A stretch of 64,000 nucleotides of DNA from Dyadobacter sp. CY347 (GCF_021502655.1 NZ_JAKFFT010000004.1:868001-932000); one strand, 5' to 3'; shown: positions 34,340 through 43,872, counted from the first letter of the stretch. Notes: generated by a model not told the origin, from the letters alone. Made by a program: numbers and translations.

Positions 34340-34501
34340 TGTCACACTGAGCGTCCACTTGTCACACTGAGCGGAGTCGAAGTGACGAGCACAACGCCCT
34401 GTCACACAGAGCGGAGTCGAAGTGACGAGCACAATGCCCTGTCACACTGAGCGCAGTCGAAGTGTTAGCAGTAACGCACTTCGACTCCGCTCAGTGTGAC
34501 A
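34340..34501. repeat. REP-like repeat cluster, four direct units and one inverted unit
   Basis: A unit of about 25 bases beginning TGTCACACTGAGCG and ending GTCGAAGTG occurs at 34360-34384, 34400-34424 and 34440-34464, with an exact 40-nt period, each of the first two followed by ACGAGCACAA(C/T)GCCC. A truncated copy lies at 34340-34353. The unit is then inverted at 34477-34501. The last direct copy and the inverted copy can form a stem of about 25 bp with one mismatch around a 12-nt loop. It sits between the convergent GH2 and maeB genes. GAGCGGAGTCGAAG-type elements of this kind are common extragenic repeats in several bacterial phyla. It may double as a bidirectional terminator. Confidence 0.92.
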
Positions 34502-34521
34502 GGGTTTATGTTAACGACAGT

Positions 34522-36792
34522 CTACTTCTTCATCTGCGCTTCTACGACCGCTATCGCTACCATATTTACAATTTCCCTTACAGAGCTTCCTAATTGCAAT
34601 ACGTGAACCGGTTTTTTCATTCCGAGCAGGATGGGTCCGATGGTTTCCAGTTCGGCTGCTTCTTTCAGCAAGTTGTAGGCAATGTTACTTGCTGACAAAT
34701 TGGGGAAAATCAGCGTGTTAGCGCCGCCATCAACAAGGTCGCTGAATGGGTGGTTTTCTTTTAAAAGCGCTGTATTGAAGGCAAGGTGCGCTTGCATTTC
34801 ACCTTCGACGATCATTGTCGGATTTCGCTTTTTCAGGATGGCCGTTGCTTCCCGCATTTTTACTGCGTCTGTTCCGTCTGCGCTTCCGTAGTTGGCATAT
34901 GTTACCAATGCTATGCGAGGCTGAATATTGAAACGCTCAACGGCTTTTGCCGTCAGTTCAGTAATTTCAACGATTTCGTCAACGGTTGGGTCGAGGTTAA
35001 CGGTTGTATCCGAGAAGAACAATGGGCCTTTTGGGGTAAGCAGGATGTACATACCCGCCACTTTGTTCACGCCCGGATCTTTGCCGATTACGTGCAATGC
35101 AGGACGGATCGTGTCCGGATAAGTCCGCGTAAGACCGGAGATGAGCGCGTCGGCTTCTCCGTTTTCCACCATCATCGACCCGAAATAGCTTCTGAAATAA
35201 ATGCTTCTGTGCGCTTCAATCGGCGTTAAGCCCTTTCTTTTGCGCTTTTCAAAAAGCAAATTGGCATAAGTATTGATAATTTCTTCATTCTCATCTGCGC
35301 GTGGATCAACAATTGAAACATCACCCAGATCCAGCTTGCTTTCTTTGATCAGATTTAAAACAATGTCTTTGCTGCCCAGCAGGATCGGGATCGCAATGCC
35401 CTCATCACGAACCTGTTGCGCTGCGCGAAGCACCTGAATGTTCTCTGCATCAGCAAAAACAACTCGTTTTGGAGCCAGTTTCGCTTTGTTCAGTATCACG
35501 CGGGAAATTTGCTCGTTGCGGCCTAAACGGCTGGAAAGTTCCTGTTCGTAAGCGTCCCAATCTGTGATCGTTTTACGGGCAACGCCTGTTTCTATGGCTG
35601 CTTTTGCCACAGCCGGCGCAACAGTCGTTAATAACCTTGGATCAACAGGTTTTGGAATGATATAATTTTTACCAAAAACAATGTTTGTTTCATTGTAGGC
35701 AAGATTCACAATGTCCGGAACCGGTTTTTTGGCAAGATCAGCCAATGCATGAACAGCTGCAAGTTTCATGGCCTCATTAATCTCCGTTGCGCGCACATCA
35801 AGTGCACCCCGGAAAATGTAAGGGAAACCAAGCACATTATTCACCTGGTTGGGATAATCGGAGCGACCCGTTGCCATAATCACGTCTTCACGTGCTTCAA
35901 CAGCATCAGGATAAGGAATTTCGGGGTTAGGGTTGGCCATAGCAAGCACTATAGGGTGGTTCGCCATCGATTTCACCATGTCCTTTGAAACAATGTCCGC
36001 AGTAGAAAGCCCCAGGAACAAGTCTGCACCAACCATTGCATCTTCCAGAGACTCGTAAGCCACCTCCGTTGCAAATTGCCGCTTCATATCTGACAAATCA
36101 GTCCGGCCATTGTGAATGTGGCCTTTGGTGTCAAACATGGCAATGTTCTTAGGATTCGCGCCTAACGCCAGGTAAAGTTTTGTGCAGGAAACCGCCGAAG
36201 CGCCCGCACCGGAAACCACCACACGGATATCGTTAATATTTTTGTTAACCAATTCAAGTGCATTCAGCATGGCTGCGGCGCTGATGATGGCCGTTCCGTG
36301 CTGGTCGTCGTGCATGACAGGAATGTTCAGTTCTTTTTTGAGGCGCTCCTCAATTTCGAAACATTCCGGTGCTTTGATATCTTCCAGGTTGACTCCGCCG
36401 AATGTTGGTTCCAGGATTTTAACCGTCCTGACAAATTCGTCGACATCTTTTGTATTTAATTCAATATCAAAAACATCAATGTCCGCATATATCTTAAAGA
36501 GAAGTCCTTTTCCTTCCATCACTGGTTTCGAGGCCTCCGGGCCGATGTCGCCCAGTCCGAGCACAGCCGTTCCGTTGCTGATAACAGCCACGAGATTACC
36601 TTTTGCGGTATACAAATAAGCATCTTCAACATTAGCAGCGATTTCGAGACATGGCTCAGCAACACCGGGAGAATAGGCGAGTGAAAGGTCGCGTTGGGTG
36701 CTGGTTTCTTTGGTTGGGATTACCTGGATCTTGCCAGGACGGCCTTTTGAGTGGTAGTATAGGGCGTCTTCTTTTCTGATCTTTTTATTCAT
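34522..36792 (-). CDS. maeB: NADP-dependent malic enzyme with phosphotransacetylase-like domain
   Basis: A 756-aa MaeB-type enzyme that oxidatively decarboxylates malate to pyruvate, yielding NADPH. The malic-enzyme half (residues 1-about 420) shows [50 protein letters not shown] and [13 protein letters not shown] (cofactor site). The C-terminal half (about 425-756) is phosphotransacetylase-like ([56 protein letters not shown]). In this family that domain is usually an allosteric, acetyl-CoA-sensing module and not catalytic. Length is standard. The start follows [17 protein letters not shown]. The promoter region has only a near match (TAATGTTTG, one base too long). Confidence 0.96.
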   Translation of the reverse strand: MNKKIRKEDALYYHSKGRPGKIQVIPTKETSTQRDLSLAYSPGVAEPCLEIAANVEDAYLYTAKGNLVAVISNGTAVLGLGDIGPEASKPVMEGKGLLFKIYADIDVFDIELNTKDVDEFVRTVKILEPTFGGVNLEDIKAPECFEIEERLKKELNIPVMHDDQHGTAIISAAAMLNALELVNKNINDIRVVVSGAGASAVSCTKLYLALGANPKNIAMFDTKGHIHNGRTDLSDMKRQFATEVAYESLEDAMVGADLFLGLSTADIVSKDMVKSMANHPIVLAMANPNPEIPYPDAVEAREDVIMATGRSDYPNQVNNVLGFPYIFRGALDVRATEINEAMKLAAVHALADLAKKPVPDIVNLAYNETNIVFGKNYIIPKPVDPRLLTTVAPAVAKAAIETGVARKTITDWDAYEQELSSRLGRNEQISRVILNKAKLAPKRVVFADAENIQVLRAAQQVRDEGIAIPILLGSKDIVLNLIKESKLDLGDVSIVDPRADENEEIINTYANLLFEKRKRKGLTPIEAHRSIYFRSYFGSMMVENGEADALISGLTRTYPDTIRPALHVIGKDPGVNKVAGMYILLTPKGPLFFSDTTVNLDPTVDEIVEITELTAKAVERFNIQPRIALVTYANYGSADGTDAVKMREATAILKKRNPTMIVEGEMQAHLAFNTALLKENHPFSDLVDGGANTLIFPNLSASNIAYNLLKEAAELETIGPILLGMKKPVHVLQLGSSVREIVNMVAIAVVEAQMKK

Positions 36793-36886
36793 ACCTGTTG
36801 ACGATTATTTCGTGCTAAGGTACAAACATTAGGTGCAACGCAATGAATTTACGGCGGTATTAAACGCTGTTTTTGAAGTCAAATTT

Positions 36887-38095
36887 TTACAAATCCCTGA
36901 GAATGTTGTTCGAAGAACTCAGATCATCCCCATTGAAAGAAGGACTATTTGCCAGGTTCTTCCTTTTTTTTACAGACACGACACGCTTTTTAAGGAAGTG
37001 CGCAAAAATCATATACGCGCCGAACATCCCTATGTATATGTAAAGCGAAGCGGTGTTGGTAATGTTGCCGTGAAATGTAAAAAACAGCGTCGTATTCATG
37101 ATCGTTACCATCCAGAGCGAGCAGGATGCCCAGAAATGGTTCAGGCCATTATCGATGAGGATATGGTGCATGTGATTCCGGTCAGCGACGAATGGAGATC
37201 CGCCCTTGAAAATCCTGACAATGAATACTCTGAGTGTATCGAAAATAGGCACGATCAACAAAACCATAACGATGATCGGCGCATTGAAATAAGCGCTTGG
37301 ATCGTGCAGGTAGCCCACATTCAAGGATAGAAATTCGACTGAGAAAATAGAAAGCAGGTAACCGACAATCAGCGAACCGGTGTCGCCCATGAAGATTTTG
37401 CTTGTTTTGGAAAAATTAAAACGCAGAAAACCGAGTAGCGAACCCGACATGGCAAAGGCCAGACAACCGAAGGAAAAATGGTCATTAGCAATAAACCAGA
37501 TCCCAAAGCCCAGCCCTGCGATCAGGCTGATGCCGCCGGCAAGCCCATCAATTCCGTCGATGAGGTTAATGGCATTAATGATCGCGATGAAAATAAATAC
37601 AGTAAGCGGAATGCTTATAAAGTCAGAAACGCCATGAATGCCGAAGATCCCGTAAAAATTATCCACCTTGAAATTACCCATCGCCACGAGTATCAGTGAC
37701 GCAAATATCTGGATAATCAGCTTTTTGGTTGGATCAACAGCCAGGATATCATCTTTAATACCGAGGAAAAACAGGATAATCACACCCGTCATGGCCAGGC
37801 TGATCAGATTGGAATCCAGGATATTTTCAGAATGCGGCCATAAAAAATAAGCGATCAGCGTTGCCGCAAATATCGCTATGCCACCCAAAGTAGGGGTTTC
37901 TGTTTCATGTGAGCTTCTGAAACCAGGTTTTGCTGTCAGATGCAACAGGTTCGACAAATTAATGATGATCGGAATGCTGATGATAGACAGGAAACAGGCG
38001 ATCAGAAACGAAAGGAGGCATTGGTAAACATCATGGTGAATAATGTTGTTGAAGTTTCCTTCGCTCAATATATGTAGTGGTAACTTTAATTCCAT
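36887..38095 (-). CDS. WecA/TagO-like undecaprenyl-phosphate sugar-1-phosphate transferase (MraY family)
   Basis: A 402-aa polytopic membrane protein that should transfer a HexNAc-1-phosphate (typically GlcNAc) from UDP to undecaprenyl phosphate, starting a surface glycan. About ten hydrophobic helices are visible, with the family motifs GIKDDILAVDPTKKL, NLIDGIDGLAGG (the DDxxD/NxxDGIDG catalytic region), FMGDTGSL and DRNHMHHILID. The C-terminal tail is basic and Ser-rich. I start at ATG 38095. A TTG four codons upstream is a poorer option. It is the last gene, by direction of transcription, of the polysaccharide region, but a hairpin separates it from the glycosyltransferases. Confidence 0.93.
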   Translation of the reverse strand: MELKLPLHILSEGNFNNIIHHDVYQCLLSFLIACFLSIISIPIIINLSNLLHLTAKPGFRSSHETETPTLGGIAIFAATLIAYFLWPHSENILDSNLISLAMTGVIILFFLGIKDDILAVDPTKKLIIQIFASLILVAMGNFKVDNFYGIFGIHGVSDFISIPLTVFIFIAIINAINLIDGIDGLAGGISLIAGLGFGIWFIANDHFSFGCLAFAMSGSLLGFLRFNFSKTSKIFMGDTGSLIVGYLLSIFSVEFLSLNVGYLHDPSAYFNAPIIVMVLLIVPIFDTLRVFIVRIFKGGSPFVADRNHMHHILIDNGLNHFWASCSLWMVTIMNTTLFFTFHGNITNTASLYIYIGMFGAYMIFAHFLKKRVVSVKKRKNLANSPSFNGDDLSSSNNILRDL

Positions 38096-38186
38096 AGTGC
38101 CTGCCAATGTAATAGCCTGATAACGTTGTAGTAGTTAGCGACCTTTAAATCAAAAGTCGCAATTTATATTTATATTTTAAATAGCT

Positions 38187-38222
38187 AACCCGCTGTAAAT
38201 CAAAATAATTATTATGCGGGTT
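38187..38222 (-). terminator. Hairpin at the end of the glycosyltransferase operon
   Basis: AACCCGC (38187-38193) pairs with GCGGGTT (38216-38222), loop 22 nt, 25 nt beyond the GT2 stop. The minus-strand tail is AT-rich and not a pure T run. Confidence 0.45.
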
Positions 38223-38246
38223 GGATGCTGTTTTATGTTTTCTATT

Positions 38247-38990
38247 TTAGCGAAACTGTAAGATTTTTCTTAACGGCTTCAACCACAATGTATAAAAATG
38301 TGGTTTCAAATTATTTTCCTTCCAGGCCCTCAGATCATTCCTGTTCGCCGCAATCCTGTTCTTGAGATTGCTGTTGCTTACGCCGCCGGTCCGCATTTTC
38401 ACGAGCACTTTTGGTACATAAGCAATTTTTGCTTTCGCCTTATGAATAAACCGAAGCATCAATTCGTAATCGGCTGCGCTGCCCAGGTCCAAACGAAACA
38501 AGCCAAACCTTTCATAAAGTTCTTTTTTTACAAAAAATGCGGGGTGTGGAGGCATCCAGCCATTGAGAAAAGCACCTTCCTTGTAATTCCCGGAGATCCA
38601 TTTCCTCTTGATCGCCACCTCGTTCACTGAATCCACATATACAAGATCACCATAACAACCCTGAATATCAGGAAAATCCATTTTTGCCGCCACATCGCTG
38701 ATCGCCGCATTGTACGCGTAAAAATCGTCCGCGTTCAGGATGCCAATGATATCTCCTGTTGCTAATTTTATGCCTTTGTTCATCGCATCGTAAATTCCAC
38801 CGTCGGGTTCGCTAACAAAAGCTGCAATTTTACTTCCGTATTCCCCAATAATTTCCTGCGTTCCATCCTTGGAATTTCCGTCGATTACAATGTATTCGAT
38901 ATTGGAAAAATCCTGGGCAAGAACAGATTCAATGCATTGCCGGATGGTCTTCGCACCATTATAAACGACGGTGATGATACTTACTTTCAA
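38247..38990 (-). CDS. Glycosyltransferase family 2 (WcaA-like)
   Basis: A 247-aa GT-A fold transferase for a surface polysaccharide. It begins MKVSIITVVYNGAKTIRQCIESV, followed by EYIVIDGNSKDGTQEI, SEPDGGIYDAMNKGI and LNADDFY, which is the DxD-type metal site. PPHPAFFVKKELYERFG and GSAADYELMLRF mark the acceptor half. No membrane helix. Its ATG overlaps the stop of the upstream acetyltransferase gene by 4 nt (ATGA at 38987-38990), a sign of translational coupling. Sugar donor and acceptor are unknown. Confidence 0.93.
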   Translation of the reverse strand: MKVSIITVVYNGAKTIRQCIESVLAQDFSNIEYIVIDGNSKDGTQEIIGEYGSKIAAFVSEPDGGIYDAMNKGIKLATGDIIGILNADDFYAYNAAISDVAAKMDFPDIQGCYGDLVYVDSVNEVAIKRKWISGNYKEGAFLNGWMPPHPAFFVKKELYERFGLFRLDLGSAADYELMLRFIHKAKAKIAYVPKVLVKMRTGGVSNSNLKNRIAANRNDLRAWKENNLKPHFYTLWLKPLRKILQFR

Positions 38991-39553
38991 CTGGACAAGT
39001 TTCTTGTTTTGACAAATTTAGCCGGATTTCCCTGATAAATCCCATAAGCTTCCAAATCGGACGTGGCCACGGAATCGACGGTTAACACTGCATGGGAATA
39101 GACACGAACTCCGGGGCAAACCGTTGCTTTAGCCCCAATCCATGCGCCGCTTTCAATCGTTATCGGCTTCACGATGAGGTCAAATGTACTTTTCGTAAAG
39201 TTATGATTTCCAGTCAGCAACAGGCAACCTTGTGATAAACAGACATTTGATTCGATTGTCACCATAGTGAGGTTGTCGATCCACACATTCTCGCCGATCC
39301 AGGTGTTTTCACCGATCACCAGAAACCAGGGATATTTAACATTCACCTTAGGCTTGATCACAACGCCTTTGGCGAGCTTAGCGCCAAACATTTCGAGTAC
39401 AAACCGTTTGATCGCCATCGGAAAAGGCAAGTATGTGTTGATGAACAGTCGATTGGCAAAATACCAGAGCAGTTGTTTCAAAAAACCGCCCGGCTTGTAC
39501 CAGCTGTTATCATACTTTGACAGATCGGTTCGGGCTTTTAAGGTCTTTTCCAT
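38987..39553 (-). CDS. WcaF-like polysaccharide acetyltransferase
   Basis: A 188-aa hexapeptide-repeat (left-handed beta-helix) acetyltransferase, of the type called WcaF in colanic acid loci. TDLSKYDNSWYKPGG at the start and the helix LLWYFANRLFINTYLPFPMAIKRFVLEMFGAK precede the repeats: VIGENTWIGENVWIDNLTMVTIE, then QGCLLLTGNHNF, then IESGAWIGAKATVCPGVRV and AYGIYQGNPAKFVKTR. It should O-acetylate a sugar of the exported glycan. Its first 44 nt lie within the end of the upstream GT2 gene in another frame, and its end overlaps the downstream GT2 gene by 4 nt. Confidence 0.92.
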   Translation of the reverse strand: MEKTLKARTDLSKYDNSWYKPGGFLKQLLWYFANRLFINTYLPFPMAIKRFVLEMFGAKLAKGVVIKPKVNVKYPWFLVIGENTWIGENVWIDNLTMVTIESNVCLSQGCLLLTGNHNFTKSTFDLIVKPITIESGAWIGAKATVCPGVRVYSHAVLTVDSVATSDLEAYGIYQGNPAKFVKTRNLSS

Positions 39554-40436
39554 ATTCTGTCTTAAAATGTGTTATGATGGCCTGCTTGTCTCTTCCTGCG
39601 CGATAATAAACTTCATAAATTTTGGCATCCACCAGAAAGCGATACCAGAATCCCTGCAGAAAATGCCAGATCAATCCCTTCATGCCATCCAGAAAGCCGC
39701 CTTTGAAAATGTAACGGTAAATGAAATAGATGAACGGCCGCGTAAACAAAGGCAGGCTTGCGTATTTGATTTTCAAAAACCTTGTACGCTGTTCCTGACT
39801 TCCCCAGAAGCTTGGGGTTACCGTTTCCTTGCTATCAAAATTATATTTAATGTTCAATAGATCAATGACTTCCCTTATTGCATAATTGTTATGCTTTTGG
39901 GTCCACCAGGTCAGGTTATTGAGGTTATGGTCCACAATGTCGTGCTGTAACTGGGCGGTGGTGCCGCTGCTGAGCTTAATGTGCTCGTCCATCCACAACT
40001 CTTCGCAATGTCCAATGCCACTTCGCCACACCCTAAGCAGCCAGATCGGATAATAGCCCCCGCGACGGATCCATTTATCCATAAAAAACACCCGGCGTTT
40101 GACATACAGCCCGGAAACTTCCGCAGGTGTGAGATGCAATGTGTTTTTCAGCTCAGTCGCCAGTTCGGGCGTAATGTATTCATCGGCGTCCATGCGCATA
40201 AGCCACTTGGTGCCGAAAGGAATGTTCTGAATGCCGAAATTGAACTGGAAAGAATAGGAAACCCAGGGATTCTGGACTACCGTGGCGCCCAGGCTTTGGG
40301 CAATGGCCACCGTGTCGTCCGTGGAAAATGAATCAACGATGAAAATCTTATCGGTCACCAGAAGCAAGCTTTCTATGCAACGTGCAATGTGCTTCGATTC
40401 ATTGTGTGTTAAAATGATGACGGACAAATCAATCAT
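39510..40436 (-). CDS. Glycosyltransferase family 2 (KdtX/WaaE-like)
   Basis: A 308-aa GT-A type transferase. The N-terminus MIDLSVIILTHNESKHIARCIES, FIVDSFSTDDTVAIAQ, and RMDADEY (DxD motif) resemble beta-1,4-glucosyltransferases of the KdtX/WaaE group. The C-terminal part has amphipathic, aromatic segments (LPLFTRPFIYFIYRYIFKGGFLDGMKGLIW) suggesting membrane association. The ATG at 40436 is chosen over a TTG four codons upstream. It ends 44 nt inside the acetyltransferase gene. Confidence 0.92.
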   Translation of the reverse strand: MIDLSVIILTHNESKHIARCIESLLLVTDKIFIVDSFSTDDTVAIAQSLGATVVQNPWVSYSFQFNFGIQNIPFGTKWLMRMDADEYITPELATELKNTLHLTPAEVSGLYVKRRVFFMDKWIRRGGYYPIWLLRVWRSGIGHCEELWMDEHIKLSSGTTAQLQHDIVDHNLNNLTWWTQKHNNYAIREVIDLLNIKYNFDSKETVTPSFWGSQEQRTRFLKIKYASLPLFTRPFIYFIYRYIFKGGFLDGMKGLIWHFLQGFWYRFLVDAKIYEVYYRAGRDKQAIITHFKTEYGKDLKSPNRSVKV

Positions 40437-40495
40437 ACCCGGGAGCAACAGTCAAAAATTACCAATTTGCGGTTATTGGAAACGGCCAAAGATAA

Positions 40496-41644
40496 TTACT
40501 TTTTCGTAACATTCTTGTATTCTTCCAATAACTGATTAGCCACCTTACGGATGTCAAAATTTTCCGTTACCATCTTGTGAGCGCGATTTGCGAGATCCTG
40601 CGCATAGGTTTTATCTTGTAATATTTTAAGAAGCCCCTTTACCACGCCATCGCTGGTAAGCGGCGTCAGAAAGGCAGCATCATAGCGCTTGATATAATCC
40701 CCGAAACCCACACGGTCCGATACGATGGTCGGCACCTTTGAAGTCATCGCTTCGAGGACTGCAATGGAAAACCCTTCCGAATAGGAGGGCAGGACGAAGA
40801 CATCGGCGTCGGCAAGTGCCTCTTTTTTAGCTGTATCTGTCAGTAATCCTACTAGTTTGATCCGGTTTTGCAGATTATTTTTCCTGATAAAATCTTCCGT
40901 TTCCTGCTGGTAACCGTCGTCGCCTCCCGCGAGAAAAAGTGTGGCATCCGGAAGCTGTTTTTCAACTTTTTTAAATGCTGGAAGCAGCAGGTCAAGCCCT
41001 TTTTTAATGTTCAGCCTGCCCATAAAAAGCACCACCTGCTCATCCTCACGAACCTGATGCTTTGCGCGGAAACTGCCTTTTGCTGGCAAATTGGAATATT
41101 CCGACAACTTCATGCCATTCGGAACAATCACCATGTTTTTTGGGCGATAACCCAGGTAACGGATCACGTCAGCTTCTTCGTCTGTGTTATTGATCTGGAT
41201 CAGATCGGCTTTTCCCAGGATCCTTTTTTGATAAAGCAACGTCACAAGGTCTTTCTTCCATTTGTGATGCGCAACAGCCCATTTGTCCAGCAAGCCGTGA
41301 ATGGTGATCACCTTAACCGCATTGTTTGGGATCAAAAATGGCACCAGACTTCCAAAATGCCATATGCCATGCATATGGATCACATCGTATTCATGAATAT
41401 GATGCCTTAGGAAGCGATACATTTCAATGGAAAATTCCCTGTAATAATTGCTGACCGGCGTTGTGCGGGCCACAGGAAACAGCCGCGCGCCATCTGGGGC
41501 GGGATACATTTCATCCCCCGGCGTCATCGGGCTCAGGATATCCACCTGATGACCTTGCTTCAAAACCTCCGTGGTGTGGTCATATATAATCCGGGCCGGG
41601 CCGCCGATTTCCCAGGTGTAAGCGCATATATTTAAAATCCGCAT
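40496..41644 (-). CDS. Glycosyltransferase family 4
   Basis: A 382-aa GT-B fold retaining glycosyltransferase. The start MRILNICAYTWEIGGPARII is the usual N-terminal glycine loop of GT4. The donor-binding half has VVLFMGRLNIKKGLDLLLPAF, then ADVFVLPSYSEGFSIAVLEAMTSKVPTI with the E-x7-E motif. It is soluble or peripherally bound. It lies between another GT4 (37 nt upstream) and a GT2 (59 nt downstream) within the polysaccharide operon, so it should add one of the sugars of the repeat unit. Confidence 0.94.
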   Translation of the reverse strand: MRILNICAYTWEIGGPARIIYDHTTEVLKQGHQVDILSPMTPGDEMYPAPDGARLFPVARTTPVSNYYREFSIEMYRFLRHHIHEYDVIHMHGIWHFGSLVPFLIPNNAVKVITIHGLLDKWAVAHHKWKKDLVTLLYQKRILGKADLIQINNTDEEADVIRYLGYRPKNMVIVPNGMKLSEYSNLPAKGSFRAKHQVREDEQVVLFMGRLNIKKGLDLLLPAFKKVEKQLPDATLFLAGGDDGYQQETEDFIRKNNLQNRIKLVGLLTDTAKKEALADADVFVLPSYSEGFSIAVLEAMTSKVPTIVSDRVGFGDYIKRYDAAFLTPLTSDGVVKGLLKILQDKTYAQDLANRAHKMVTENFDIRKVANQLLEEYKNVTKK

Positions 41645-41680
41645 GCGTGCATTTTGTGTATAAGTCTGAACATTAAGGTG

Positions 41681-42826
41681 TTATGCTAACGTGTGATAAC
41701 AGTCGGCCATTTGCCGCGCCACTTGGGTGGATGAAAACGGCTCGATAAGCTGCCGTGACGCTTGACCGAAGACGGCTATTTTGTCTAAATTTCTTATAAA
41801 AAAAGCCATTGCAGTTTCCAGCTCCTGCTGGCTGTCGGGGTCAAAAGTAAAACCGTTCACGCCATTTTCAACCAAATCGGCCACACAACCGCAATTCTTT
41901 GACACGATCACCGGCAGTCCGCAAACCATGGCTTCGTTTACAACCAATCCCCAGGGCTCCGATTTACTTGGTAAAACCAGTACGTCGCAATGTACCAGCA
42001 TATCAGGAACCTTATACCAGGGAAGCCCGCCCATGAACAGGACTTTGTGTTCCAGTTGCAGCTCCTTTGTTAGCTTTTCGAGCGAGGACCGTTCTGGGCC
42101 GTCACCGATAAACATAAGTTCCCACGGCCACAACACTGCGTCCAAAGGCACAACCTTCGCAAAGGCCCGTAATAATGTTTCGAGATTTTTCTCAGGCGCC
42201 AACCGTCCCACGAAAACAAACCGTGCTACCCGTGCGATATTCACATTCTCCTGCTTACCAGCATGATAGCGGGAACTAACCACTTCTTCATCGATTACGG
42301 CCGCATTTCTTACCGGGATCTGAGCGGGTTTTACTCCCAGGCTTTCCAGATATTCCGCGGAAGTTTTGCCAAAACAGAAAAATGCATTAGCCCGGTTAAC
42401 GATCAGTTTTTTCAAAAATTCCTTTATAAATGACCGGCTGTTATCCGCCGATGACGATTCGGAAGAAAGCACAACTTTTACACCTTTCATCCTGGCATAA
42501 AACATGAGCAAAACCTGTGCAGGATCAAAATATCCCGTAATGTTGAGGACAGTAGGCTTGTAAGCATCGAAAGCCGCAAATAGCGCTTCACGCCTTTCTT
42601 TAAAACCAACTTCATCCAAACTCCGCTCAAAAAGCACCTTATAAGGATAATCGTATGTAATGGTGTCGTCGCTCTGCATCACGCTGCGGCTCGCTTCGTA
42701 AAGTGCGATCTGGATCACCAGGAAATCACTTTCAGGATATTTTTCCTTGAATGCACGATGAATTTCGCTGAAAAGCCGCGACTTATAGTGCGCCCATAAT
42801 TGATTGTGTACAACGAGGACGCGCAT
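41681..42826 (-). CDS. Glycosyltransferase family 4
   Basis: A 381-aa GT-B transferase. It starts MRVLVVHNQLWAHYKSRLFSEI. The C-terminal half has ARFVFVGRLAPEKNLETLLRAF, FIGDGPERSSLEKL and DVLVLPSKSEPWGLVVNEAMVCGLPVIVS with the E-x7-E donor motif. The N-terminal half resembles enzymes that act on lipid-linked intermediates. Its ATG overlaps the stop of the upstream SGNH-like gene by one base (TAATG), so the two are translationally coupled. Confidence 0.94.
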   Translation of the reverse strand: MRVLVVHNQLWAHYKSRLFSEIHRAFKEKYPESDFLVIQIALYEASRSVMQSDDTITYDYPYKVLFERSLDEVGFKERREALFAAFDAYKPTVLNITGYFDPAQVLLMFYARMKGVKVVLSSESSSADNSRSFIKEFLKKLIVNRANAFFCFGKTSAEYLESLGVKPAQIPVRNAAVIDEEVVSSRYHAGKQENVNIARVARFVFVGRLAPEKNLETLLRAFAKVVPLDAVLWPWELMFIGDGPERSSLEKLTKELQLEHKVLFMGGLPWYKVPDMLVHCDVLVLPSKSEPWGLVVNEAMVCGLPVIVSKNCGCVADLVENGVNGFTFDPDSQQELETAMAFFIRNLDKIAVFGQASRQLIEPFSSTQVARQMADCYHTLA

Positions 42827-43827
42827 TATTTTTTCAGATTTATATATTCCTGAAACAATGGATAAAGGTTATTTGCCAAAAAAAGCTGTCCCTGACTGTT
42901 ATAATGTACAACATCCAGCTTCCGGTAATATTTCGGATCAATGCCGAGGCTGAACTCGTTCACAAGCCGGATATTCCGCTGGATAGCGAAAGCCATAATT
43001 TCATCACCCTGATCATTGAAATGCCCGAGTTCTATTTCCGAAGTTTCCGGGTGGAGGTAAATAAAAAGCGGAATAGAATCCTTCTTGGAGATTTCGTAGA
43101 TCTGCTCGTAACCCGGATTGAAGGTTAAGCCAGGCTTTCTGATCCCGGCGTCATTAAGTTCTTCTTTTTTTACAGAATCCTTTTTCATCGAGTCCAGAAG
43201 TGCCTTTTCAGGGTTCTGTTCAATGTTCGGGGCAAAGAACCAGGTATTGAAATAATAAAAGAATATCCAGCGGTAACGGTCCCAAAGCTCGTAAAGCGCC
43301 ACTTTATATTGCTTGTCGGGCCAGCCCGGATCAATGCCCACCGGACTCTGGTGCGACATGATATCGTACGCATCATGGCTGCTGGTAACCAGGCACATCA
43401 GCCTCGCTTTGAACGTTCCGTATTTTTTGAGATAGGCAGCAATGTTATCCGGTCCCCACGAGCCGGCCGAAATGTTCAGGACGCGGACGCGTTTGCCGAA
43501 ATCTTTTAAAAAACGCCTTTCAAGTAATGTAGACGCAATGCTGTCCTGGTCGGTCAGGCTGCCGCCGTTCACTACCGAATCGCCGATGAGCAGGATCACA
43601 ATGCTGTCCGAAGGCTGGACTTCTTCATTGCGCATCGAAAAACTGTTGGTCTGCACGCGGTAGCCAAATCTTTTCACATCCTGATTTGGCGCATATATGT
43701 ATTCAAAATCCTGATCCGATACGTAAAGCGGAGAGTTACAGAAGCCATATTTATATCTTAACACAACTTCCGCGGTAATCGCCAGGATCAACAGGAGGAT
43801 TAAGAATCTATAAAAATATTTTAACAT
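42826..43827 (-). CDS. Membrane-anchored SGNH/GDSL-hydrolase-like protein
   Basis: A 333-aa protein with one N-terminal signal-anchor helix (FLILLLILAITAEVVL), the rest periplasmic. SGNH-type blocks are visible: LLIGDSVVNGG (block I, Ser84), NISAGSWGPDNIAAYL (glycine block) and DVVHYNSQGQLFLANNL (block V with Asp and His). The second block Asn is uncertain, so activity is likely but not proven. In a glycan locus such proteins usually add or remove acetyl groups on polysaccharide. I start at ATG 43827. Earlier in-frame codons lie at or above the predicted transcription start (TAAATTTG box 43865-43872). It is the first gene of the operon. Confidence 0.82.
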   Translation of the reverse strand: MLKYFYRFLILLLILAITAEVVLRYKYGFCNSPLYVSDQDFEYIYAPNQDVKRFGYRVQTNSFSMRNEEVQPSDSIVILLIGDSVVNGGSLTDQDSIASTLLERRFLKDFGKRVRVLNISAGSWGPDNIAAYLKKYGTFKARLMCLVTSSHDAYDIMSHQSPVGIDPGWPDKQYKVALYELWDRYRWIFFYYFNTWFFAPNIEQNPEKALLDSMKKDSVKKEELNDAGIRKPGLTFNPGYEQIYEISKKDSIPLFIYLHPETSEIELGHFNDQGDEIMAFAIQRNIRLVNEFSLGIDPKYYRKLDVVHYNSQGQLFLANNLYPLFQEYINLKK

Positions 43828-43864
43828 CAAGGAAAACGCTGTGTGTCCGCTGCAAATGCGCATG

Positions 43865-43872
43865 CAAATTTA
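43865..43872 (-). promoter_or_regulatory. Bacteroidota -7 box TAAATTTG for the polysaccharide operon
   Basis: An exact TAnnTTTG match on the minus strand 38 nt upstream of the SGNH ATG. The -33 box is not recognisable. This is the only candidate start for the five genes downstream to 38247. Confidence 0.55.

Noticed and set aside
34340..34501. Possible CRISPR array
   Set aside because: The 40-nt period is exact, but the spacers between units are also repeated and not unique, and the last unit is inverted. No cas gene is near.
38981..39000. Frameshift between GT2 and the acetyltransferase gene
   Set aside because: The 4-nt ATGA overlap and complete N- and C-terminal motifs of both proteins show two intact coupled genes.
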